From contig CM055103.1 in NCBI GenBank assembly GCA_029204225.1, positions 42,123,368 through 42,187,367 of the forward strand: 64,000 nucleotides of DNA. The letters are read 5' to 3'. How positions within the stretch are numbered: the first letter of the stretch is position 1; each line of letters starts with the position of its first letter. Under the pieces are notes generated by a model. It saw only the letters and a program-made list of their open reading frames with translations, searched no databases and was not told the DNA's origin. This DNA comes from Diphasiastrum complanatum. Taxonomy: Eukaryota; Streptophyta; Lycopodiopsida; Lycopodiales; Lycopodiaceae. Below, in pieces: positions 22,869-31,541 of the stretch. The position numbers and the translations under genes are program-made.

Positions 22869-24994
22869 TCTACAAATTCTATTGCTGTTTTCTCCAATAG
22901 GAGTGCATCTGCATATGAAATTGTGTCTTTTCTAAGCACTTCAATCATATTATCGAGCTTTTTCCAAACTTCAACCTTCTTTACCCTTGTTGTTCCTTTA
23001 TCTTCAAAGTCTTCTGTCGCAGAAATAACATCTTTCCAAACCGAATATTGGATCTTAGACGAATCTTTAGAATGATTTGATAAAAATCGACGAGCTTTGA
23101 CTCCTCCTATGCTAGGTTTATTGGATACGTTTCTTCTTTTTCCCGAAAGCTTTTCATCTTTTTGTATTTTAACATGGCCTTTATGAAGGCCTACTTTTGA
23201 CAACACTTCCTCTAATCGAGCGATTGCTTGTTTTGATGCTGACTCTGGCTTAGTATTCCATGCAAACAAGATATGAAGATTTATTAATTTCTCTATGATC
23301 CTCACCTCTCCGTGAAGTGTGCAAATATGCACATTTTGTAAAGGGATTGGCAATACTGGTTTCCAGTTGGGATCTTCAATATCTCTTGAAACTCTTGTGT
23401 TCCTTGAAATGTCATTTGATTTCATACAATATAGACATGGATGTTTCGAATTTGCTCCATGAGATACATTGAACATACATTTCAATGACTTCAAGTCTCC
23501 AGCTAAATGCCATTCCACCAAAAATTCACCTCTTTCAGGAACACTAAGTACTTTGCCATTCATATGATCCTTTATGATATCTGGATAACTTGTTCTGCTA
23601 AAAATCCAGGAAAGAACATCGTGATCTTCCTTGATAACCTGTTCAACATATGGAATCACAAGTTTTTATGTATTCAAAACAATTACCAAAAGAAATTGCA
23701 CATGAATAACAACCATTTTTTACCTGAAAACATGCTAGCCACCATATGTTGTTTTCTGATTGCACACTGAAGTTGAGATCCCTTGAGTTTGTTGCATTGC
23801 TCAATGCTCCATTCATGAGAGTAATACTTATTCTTTCCAACTTTTGTCTTTTTATAACTTCCGATTCATCTAGCTTGACCACCAGAATAAGTTTGCTCAT
23901 ACTAACACTTGTAATATTATAGAATTTCACTATAAATCTCAATAAATAATTCAAATCCACAAATAAGTTGTTGGTAGAATTATATGACAAATTGCTAGAC
24001 TTTGAATTGTAAATCTCATTGATGTGAAAAGGGATTCCAATGACATTTTGCATACCCTTATTCAATACATGCCTCTCCAATCTTATCTGAAAAGGGCAAG
24101 GAATGAGAAACTTTCTTACATGCAATTGTCCAAAAGCCTCTTTAATAATTTTAAATATACTGGCACATGCCTCCCTGCTAATACCTGAGAAATCACATGC
24201 TCCCTTAATTAACGTTCGGTCGATTACCTTACCGACCTCGTTCATCAAATCCTCAGTGACCTTGGACTTGATTCGAGAATACCGATTATTGTCCAATAAA
24301 GACTTTGTGGACTTGGTTGTCAATACCGAACTCAATGATTTTCCGATCAGGTCATTGTCCTTCGGCTGCTCATTTGCAACCAATGCTGATCTACAAATGA
24401 TTATGAAAATCAAGAAACCCAAATAGGACACATAATAAATGTCATGCTACTTCACAAATCTAAAATAAAACTAATTCAAATCAAATCCTTACTTGAATGC
24501 TTGAATCCTTTTTCTCCGTTGGCCTCCATTTAGTGAAAGCTCATCAATGTCCTTCAGAAGTTTTTTTCGCTTGTTTCTTTTTAATTTCTTATCTAGTATG
24601 CGAGTTTCTTCTTTAAACTGGTCATTTGATATACATAATGTCTGAACAACTTGTCGAAATTGATCATTACTTGCATTCAAATTTAACATAATATTATGTA
24701 AACCTGCATTATCTTCTTTTGTTTGTAATAATGCAGTCTCTTTTTTTCTATAGTCAACAAGCAAACCATTTAACATACTTTCTAAACTCTGTATTTTCTA
24801 AACCGAGTTTGCAACACCATAAGTCGTCAATCTTTCACAATAACCCAATAAACCGTCTTCCCCAAAAACTTTATTAATTGTGTGATGGATTGGAATTGTG
24901 GAGCTTGCATCGAGCTTGGATCCAATGGATACAAACTTCCGTCAATCCACAAATCGTAATTCTTTCTTTGGTTGATTCTGTGAGCGATCATATC
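22861..24994 (-). pseudogene. Gene 2 of T2, probable DDE/RNase-H-fold transposase (3' end cut)
   Basis: Minus-strand gene in at least three exons. Exon A (to 24493) reads KFVSIGSKLDASS and GLLGYCERLTTYGVANS, then a coiled-coil-like region (about 24780-24550) rich in Leu, Lys, Glu and Asn, and a basic patch RNKRKK. Two stops lie in it (TAG at 24800-24798, TGA at about 24945). Introns 24492-24391 (phase 2) and 23723-23639 (phase 0) have GT-AG ends and keep the frame. Exon B has LVVKLDESEVIK (about 23890-23855) then ISITLMNG; exon C has KEDHDVLSWIF (about 23630), VEWHLAGDLKSL (about 23515), HPCLYC (about 23440) and a VHICTLHGEVRI block (about 23330). Asp, Asp, CxxC, then His in this order is the layout of zinc-inserted RNase-H transposases such as Transib/RAG1; the match is by eye. 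The final catalytic Glu is not identified and may be in the deleted C-terminus. Confidence 0.6.
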
Positions 24995-25339
24995 AAGTGG
25001 AGAAACTATGGATTCTTTCACTACTCCTCTTTTAGCTATCAGAGCATTCTTGGCAGGGAGAACAATGTGTAGATGAAACTGAGACATCTCCGCAAACATC
25101 AGATGATAGACCAAAAAGATAATAGACACTATTATTCATCCATGACGTACCTGAGATTCTCATAGGTTCTTGAAGTCACAGTTGTATACGTCATAATCGT
25201 GTCATATTAACTACACATTACTAGTAAGGTTAAGCTAAACTGGACCTGAAAGTCCATCGGAGTTTTAAAATCCGACGTTTTTTTGGTCCTACGTGGCATT
25301 TCTTAGACGGCCCTTTTGATGTTTGTAACTCCTCTAATG

Positions 25340-26550
25340 ACAAGCAACACCTAAAATATGAGCAACTGAAGGCGGGATCTGCCGAGATGCAATGAAAGAG
25401 CACACCTTGAAGAGGAGATCAAAGCCACTAGCAGAATCATCTGGAGAAAAACAATCGCGAAGATGCTCAAAAACCATTTCTGAAGGTCCACCAGCTGAGA
25501 GGCGAGGACAACGTAGGAAAGCTTTCATAAAATGAGCTTCTGCAAGTTGAAGATCGGAGTCAGGCTGAAAGTCTTCCACAAATAAAGGAAGAGTATCACT
25601 AGCATGGGGATGAAGTTGTTCCAAAGCCTGAATAGTTGTAGAAAAAGGCGTTGCTGAAATTGATGGAGCAAGAGCGTGCGCAGCCCGAGAAAATTTACCA
25701 GCTTGTCTAAGCAAAACACAACGACGTAGACGATTATGAATAGAAATTGATCCCGAGTCGGAGCCTGAATTAAACTCCCGTTTTGCTGCAAGTGCATTGC
25801 AACGAAGAAAAAGTTCCTCTTGTAAATTTTCCCAATCACCTGACATGAAACGCCGAATTCTATTACATGTTTCCCGATGACCTGCTTCACCACCTTCCTG
25901 CAAAAGCAATCCGCCTAACTCTTCATAGGTTGGAAGATTCTCCCGTGTGGCTATACTTGTCACAAACATCTGAGAGACAAACACCAAAGTGGAAAGAGCA
26001 AAAAAATATGCCAAGCCGCGATGTTAGAAGGGTTGGTAGCTAAACGGATCAAAGGTAGTCGAAGAGCTCTTTGAATGTCAAGGCGAAGGGCCATAGGAAT
26101 GCAGGCATAAAGGCGAAGTTGAGGAAAACCAAGATAAAAGGAGCCCAAAATATCAAGATTGCGAGCCCAAGCCCAACTTGAGTCGGGAGGAGAAAGTGGA
26201 GCAAGATGAGGTGTTTGGGGAGATGCTAAAAGGGAAGCTCGTTGTTGGAAGGCAGTACAAGCATTTTGATGCCTGGAAAGGCCTGCGCCCTGCATATATA
26301 AACGTCCGCATTCTGGACAAGGTACACGGGAGGGTGGAGGTACAAGATTCTGCGAGGATGACGAAGGAGAAGAAGAAACAAAAGAACGAATATGTGGGGG
26401 ACGATACAGTGCAGGCGAAGGAAGAGATGCAACAAAGGGTGATTCATGGCGAGGACGATTAGAGAGGGGTGGGGATGGAAGGGATGGTGAAGCAGGTCTC
26501 TTTTTGTGTTGATTTGCACTCATTTTGGGTTGAATTGCATTTTGATCCAT
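25340..26550 (-). pseudogene. Non-LTR-type reverse transcriptase, 5' half with N-terminal zinc finger
   Basis: Read from 26550, MDQNAIQPKMSANQ begins a Pro/Ser-rich region and then a C2H2-type finger CPECGRLYMQGAGLSRHQNAC with two Cys, His and a final Cys (about 26310-26250). A frame change at about 26005 leads to the pre-RT region AGKFSRAAHALAP (about 25705), LSAGGPSEMVFEHLRDCF (about 25505-25455) and IPPSVAHILGVAC, where T2 interrupts it. The finger followed by a PSE..EHL block before RT is the arrangement of R2-like and other non-LTR elements; I cannot give the clade. It is broken in at least three places, so it is a fossil. Confidence 0.75.
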
Positions 26551-26920
26551 ACCGTGAACGCCCGCATTGCAATCAATGAAGCATGTTAGGAGTCATATCG
26601 ACTCCATGCTAATAAGCGACGAGGCTCTCCCTCCCCCCCCAACAATCTCATCATCATGACAATTCTTTGGTGACATAATATTGCAACATATTTGTTTTCT
26701 ATTACAAATGCACTAGTGCTAGTTTTACAAGTATAAAAGTCATATCTTATACTTAAAGAGCATTAGACTTTCTTGCTAAAATGTGAGAGACATAATATAT
26801 ATAATGTGGGAACAATTTATTGCTCTTCATCAGTGCTTGCAAAAAATCGACAAATACAAATAGCACTATTGTTGAAATTCATTTTCTACCGTTTCATTTT
26901 AGATTTATAAGTTTTTTATA
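26551..26920. other. Short intergenic stretch
   Basis: AT-rich sequence without a supported gene, repeat boundary or RNA. Confidence 0.6.
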
Positions 26921-26929
26921 TGGCTCGTA

Positions 26930-27110
26930 AAATCAATTTTCACATTTTTACAAAGAAAATGGATCAGCCTCACAAAACGTAATCTATGGGGCAAATTTTC
27001 TTTATGACATTTTGTTTTACAAGCACCTTCTGGACGCCGAAAAGTACACGTAAAAAAGTTTGCTTTTTTATACATGCACCTTCCGCCCGAAAGGTGCATG
27101 TAAAACAAAT
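26930..27110. repeat. Fold-back repeat, copy 1
   Basis: Contains a hairpin TACATGCACCTT (27071-27082) and AAGGTGCATGTA (27091-27102) with an 8-bp loop, a weaker one at about 27014-27055, and an upstream block TTTTTACAAAGAAAATGG...CCTCACAAAACGTAATCTATGGGGC. The same order recurs at 28065-28245, so it is a dispersed repeat, probably a small fold-back element. Confidence 0.75.
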
Positions 27111-27165
27111 CTTAGGTTTTAAGGTTTAGGGTTTAACCTTTTACAGATTTCATAATAGTTTTGTG

Positions 27166-27252
27166 TACCCAACGGGGTTGGCTCAGTTGGTTGGCTTGGC
27201 ATCCAAAGTTTCTTTGGTCCCAGGTTCGAGCCACCCCTTGGAAACCAAGAAG
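27166..27252 (+). mobile_element. tRNA-like short retroposon (87 bp) with 15-bp target duplication
   Basis: The insert carries an A-box-like TTGGCTCAGTTGG (27178-27190) and a B-box GGTTCGAGCC (27223-27232), the internal RNA polymerase III promoter of tRNAs and tRNA-derived SINEs. It is bounded by perfect direct repeats CATAATAGTTTTGTG at 27151-27165 and 27253-27267, the size made by LINE-type integration. A GGGGT/ACCCC pairing could form an acceptor stem, but the T-arm stem is poor, so a working tRNA is unlikely. There is no visible A-tail or unrelated body, unlike a typical SINE. Confidence 0.8.
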
Positions 27253-27267
27253 CATAATAGTTTTGTG

Positions 27268-28064
27268 ATTTTTTTAGAAGGTCAGTTTGAAACTGTTTTT
27301 ATGAGCACTGCTCTTCATCAACCGTACTCAATTGCTGGGGACTTCTAGCATCTAGACACCTTTCCTGGCTGCCATTATGCTTTTCTGGTCCCGGGGCACG
27401 AGCTGGGACCGGTGTCAGTGTGTCACAGGCGTGGCCTTGTGCCCATTACCCCCTTTCTAAAGCAACAGGAGGTCCTGGACTCGGACGTACAACCATACAG
27501 TTTCCTAGTCAAGTGCCAAGCCAGCAGTCTACACAGGTGTGTAGTCAACTTGCAACGCGACGCAGTTGTGACGTCGCCACCTGTCAGCCTCGGAACACCA
27601 AGCAAAGCTAGCTGTTTAAGTTGCAGTCGAGTTTAACAAAAGAAAAAAGAATTTTGCAAACATCAAACACGAGACGCAGTTACAGCCCACTGCGTACTTT
27701 GCCAATTTCTTTCGCTCTCGCTCTCAAGCATTTTATCAGTCTGGCCTCTCTCCATCAATAATATTATTTATCTCCATTTTAGGGTTTCATTCTTTTGCCG
27801 TTTACGCATATGCATGCACCTCCAAGCCCTAACTCCTTGCCTCCTTCCTAACCTATTACTATCCATCCTGCGGGATTCTGACACGAAGTCAAATTATAAC
27901 TACCTCAATGTTTCTTTTAGTTCTTGCTTATGGTATTATGCATAAGCCACGTGTCCGGTAAGCAGCCCAGCCATCCCATAAAATCAGCTCGTAAATAATT
28001 TAGATTAAAAACATTGGTTGCTAACATGACAAATCACAGGGCAATAATCTAACTTTCTTTAGGA
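27268..28064. other. Intergenic stretch, nothing supported
   Basis: Mixed-composition sequence with several short overlapping frames on both strands at 27400-27640, none with a recognisable motif. No RNA or terminal repeat seen. Confidence 0.55.
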
Positions 28065-28245
28065 GTAAAATCAGTTTTCAAGTTTTTACAAAGAAAACTG
28101 AGCGCCTCACAGAACTTAATCTGTGGGGCAAATTTTTTTTTGAAATTTTTTTTTTACATGCACCTTCCAAACTTCGGAAGGTGCATGTAAAAAAATTTAC
28201 TTTTTTTTACACGCACCTCCGCCCGGAAGGTGCGTGTAAAAAAAA
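28065..28245. repeat. Fold-back repeat, copy 2
   Basis: Two tandem hairpins: TTTACATGCACCTTCC (28153-28168) with GGAAGGTGCATGTAAA (28176-28191), and TTTACACGCACCTCC (28206-28220) with GGAAGGTGCGTGTAAA (28225-28240). The second stem differs from the first by C/T changes on both arms (CATG to CACG, pairing kept), which suggests that pairing is preserved. Confidence 0.8.
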
Positions 28246-29558
28246 TTTACCTCAAAAAAAAAAAAAAAACAAAAAAAAGTGAAAACAGACCACGCAAGGG
28301 AAGGGCCTCGGAGCCTGACCTCCCCGCCCTCGTACTTACACTACTTTTTTGCCCAAACAGTTAACCCTCAAAAGACCCTTGACCTAAAAGTGAGTAAAGT
28401 AGAATGTGCTAAGGTTCTCTCGAGGGAGCCTCATATGGCCTGAAGCATTATAAGCATTCTCGATCTACAAGGCCTGTTACATACTAGGCATTCACCATAA
28501 CCTAAAGTTATCTCACTGAGTTAAGTAGAGTGTACTAAGATTTTCTAGAGGAAGCCTCATATGGCCTATAGCAGGATAAATAGCCTTGATCTACAAGGCA
28601 TGTTACATACTAGGTATCTTCATGAGAAGACTGGCTATCGCTGGTAGCAAGCTAAGCTGCGGGAGCGACGAAACATGCTACAAGAGAGTAGCTAGTTGTT
28701 AAAATGAAGGATACCTAGCATAGCAGTTGTATATGGATGGTTAAGATGAAGCTTTTTGGTGAGGCCTCCTACGGCTTGTAACGAGGCTCCTCTTGATCAA
28801 TCACAACATGGCACGTGTATGCTTTTTACCCTCACAATTGCTAAACGAATAAATATCTTTAAAAAAAATTGCTAAAAAAATAAATATCTATAAAAAAAAT
28901 TACTAAAAGAATAAATATCTTAAAAAAAAAAATTGATGGATAAAAAGAATTCTTAAAAGGTGCTCTATATGTGTGTCTCTCTCATTTTTTTTGCTAATGT
29001 TTCTCTAGAACGTTCTGAGAATTACCCATGATCATTTCTCACGAGATTTAGGGCTTATAAGCCCTAGAAAGAGAAGTGGAAGACCTAAGTGGGCTGACAA
29101 CGTTGGAAAACTAACCACATTTCATTGCAGGGTGCGCTCGCGCTCGCTCTCTCTCTCTCTCATATACCCTTTCTAGTGAAAGATTATGCAGCCTTTCCAC
29201 TTAATACTTCTTGTTGTAAAAGAACACTAAGTACTTCAAAAGTTATAGATAGATTTCTAAGTTCAATGGAAACTAGCTAATTGCACATGGCATTGCTTCG
29301 TATATATAGAGCTACGAGTTAGGTTGTTGAAAGAATAAACTCCATTGCCGCGCTGTGCTTTGTCAACAAGCTTCCTATTTAACTTGAGCTTTAAACTGTG
29401 CTTCGTATTCAAGCTTGCAGAGGCTGTTTGCTGAACAGTGGAGGGTAGATGAGTGGCAAGCGTGTTCTTCTTCAGATATGACTGACGATTATCAGTACTT
29501 GGAAGTAAGAAGCAGTGTCGGTAAAATAGCCTCATACTAAAACTCCTAGCTCGGAAAG
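28246..29558. other. Upstream region of the LAZY-like gene
   Basis: About 1.3 kb with no gene. It has degenerate internal duplication (phrases such as GAAGCCTCATATGGCCT at about 28430 and 28550) and a short CT-rich tract at about 29140. It must contain the promoter and any 5' UTR introns of the gene at 29559, but I see no clear TATA box to choose. Confidence 0.5.
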
Positions 29559-31451
29559 ATGAAGGTACTGAGGTCACCAAGCTGTACTAATTTGCACTTT
29601 TTAAGAAAATAACAATCTGCAGTTTCTTTTGTGTTGCCACTTTAAACAAGATCATTTCCTTGCGGATGCTTCAGAACATTTTTGGTCGTGAAGCTTGGAC
29701 CTTTGCTTGTATTATTCTTGCTATATCTGGTAGGTGACGCAAATGATAATCTTCCAGTAGGAATAGAATGTGACCAGCTAGTCTCTGTTGCTTTTCAGCT
29801 CTTCAGCTGGATCCATGGAATGCATAAAAAAGGAAACCATGTTGACTCCAAAACTTCCACAGCAGGTGACTTCCCCACAAAGAATCAGTAGCCACGTGAA
29901 TCAGAATTTTAACTAGACATAAATTGCTGCTTTTATTCATGAGGAGGAGATTGTAGATTAAACTTAAGATGCTTACGTGCTTGTGTGATGGTTTGTATGA
30001 AAGAATCAGCTCTGCATTATGATTGCAAAAGCTACACAAACAAGAATTTGGAAACTGAGGAAGAGGCTCCAAAGACCTTACCACAACGAGGACAAATTGA
30101 TGAGCTTGAAATATGCCTGGCACGCGACTGCTTAGGTGTAGAGGATCCGTTTGAAGATGAATTTGAGATGTACCGAGAAAGAATCCGTGTGGTTTTTAGT
30201 CATGAGCAATTTGGGCTTTTGGCAATTGGAACCTTTGGCTTTGACGCACTCAGAGGCGAACCGGAGATCAAATCTTTGCAATTGAAGCAGATAGGTGAAC
30301 AATCGAATAATTTGCACTTGATCAACGACGTGGAGCAACTGGAAGGAACATTGGATGATGTTTTCGGAGCTGGTAAACAAGAGGATCCTGCCGGAACACT
30401 AATGCGTTGCATCTCCTCCGCTGCTCATGAGGATGGACTAGAGAACACGATCATTGTAAAGAGCTCTAAACCTCTTGCAAAAGAAGATAGTGTTACCAGC
30501 TATGAGACACCCTCTTCCAAAAAAGGAAAATTTGCTAAAGTGATTGGCTGGCATGGAGGAAATAAGGTGCACCCATCTGTGAACGCTGACTCAAACACAC
30601 CATATGAAGCAGTTGAAGCCTCCCACACCAAAAAGAAGTTCAGAGACAAATTTCTGAAGCAATGCAAAGTTTTGGGCTCTTGTTTTGGTAGCGACGACGT
30701 TGATCTGACCAAGAACAAAGATACAATCCAGCGAGAGTACTGCCTTCAAAAAAAAAAAAGTTTATCATCTCGGCTGAAGACATTGCTTAGTTCAGACAAT
30801 AGTTCAGCGGCCCTTTGTACTCAGGACGTAATCCAACAAGCTCAACCTCACGGTCACTTCCAAACTCCGAAGGTACATATTGCTGACGAGCTCAGCACCG
30901 AACTGTTCAAGTAGATCTGAGGATGGTTTAGCTATGATTAAGGAATCCGTTTGTGATGTGTCTTAAGCTTAATGTGAAATCTTTTGGAAAGGGTTTCCGC
31001 TTTGTGAACAACTTATATCTGCTCTGATCATGTGTCTTGTATAGTTGTCTGTAAGCTATTGACAAGTAGAGAGATAGATCCAATCATTTATATCTGAGAA
31101 AACATGATATTGATAAGACGAACCAAAAAAGCTAGTCTCTCAATATAACATTGCAAAGTGCCGATGATTCTGTCACTGCAGATCAGTTGTTCAAAAAGTG
31201 GAGGGAGAGTGTTAGCATCTGGCAGAAGCAAAGAACCAAATCTTGCAAGAGTGATAGTCGCCGGAGGTCCAGACAAACGGACTGCCCTGACGGAGGATCT
31301 ACAGCAGCAGCACTCATCCACTCTGAGAAATTATCTGCCACCGAGACAGCGAGGGCTGCAAAAACCAGAAAGTAGCCACGAAAATTGGATCAAGACAGAC
31401 TCTGAATGTGGGTATACAAAATCAAGATTGACGTGATTTTACTTTTTATTT

Positions 31452-31488
<37 letters not shown>

Positions 31489-31541
31489 GTCATTGTTGTG
31501 GCTTTGTTCGATGTGCAGATGTGGTATTGGAATGTATCTGA
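29559..31541 (+). CDS. LAZY: LAZY/IGT-family gravitropism protein (five exons, about 396 aa)
   Basis: Exons: 29559-29564 (ATGAAG only), 29799-29865, 30004-30872, 31182-31407 and 31519-31541; all junctions are GT-AG and frames join to 397 codons with the stop. The N-terminus MKLFSWIHGMHKK is the family's region I; GLLAIGTFG (about residues 95-103) is the IGT motif; ENWIKTDSE plus YVVLECI at the end is the conserved C-terminal CCL region. Five exons with a tiny first exon and a tiny last exon is the known IGT gene layout, which strengthens the model. Basic patches (SKKGKFAK, KKKFRDKFLKQ) may target the nucleus or membranes. LAZY proteins act at plasma membrane and amyloplasts and recruit RLD proteins to steer auxin flow during gravitropism. 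The exon 3 acceptor (AAAG, 30003) has a weak pyrimidine tract and is the least certain join. No stop or frameshift is seen; this is the only clearly intact host gene in the window. Confidence 0.9.
31455..31488. repeat. (GT)n(GA)n microsatellite in LAZY intron 4
   Basis: A short GT run followed by GA repeats between exons 4 and 5 of the LAZY-like gene. It probably has no function. Confidence 0.9.

Larger units (their letters stand above)
21552..25339. mobile_element. T2, TIR DNA transposon with two convergent genes, inserted in the RT gene
   Basis: The left end reads TATTACAGGAGTTCTCAAAC (21553) and the right end, inverted, CATTAGAGGAGTTACAAAC (from 25339). Subterminal blocks (CATGTGGCCCAATCGG at about 21630, TATGTAACATAACT at about 21658) match T1, T3 and T4. 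It splits the reverse transcriptase between GVAC (25340 side) and LALDKASGG (21551 side). I see no clear target-site duplication: removing 21552-25339 restores the RT frame exactly. Inside are gene 1 (+) and gene 2 (-) meeting tail to tail at about 22868. The ends and the probable DDE-type gene support a DNA transposon; I cannot assign it to a named superfamily. Confidence 0.8.

Noticed and set aside
26178-26462. A plus-strand 94-codon frame
   Set aside because: It is the shadow of the minus-strand zinc-finger RT gene.
27166-27252. A functional tRNA gene
   Set aside because: The T-arm stem does not pair properly and no clean cloverleaf or anticodon arm could be drawn; the flanking duplications show retroposition.
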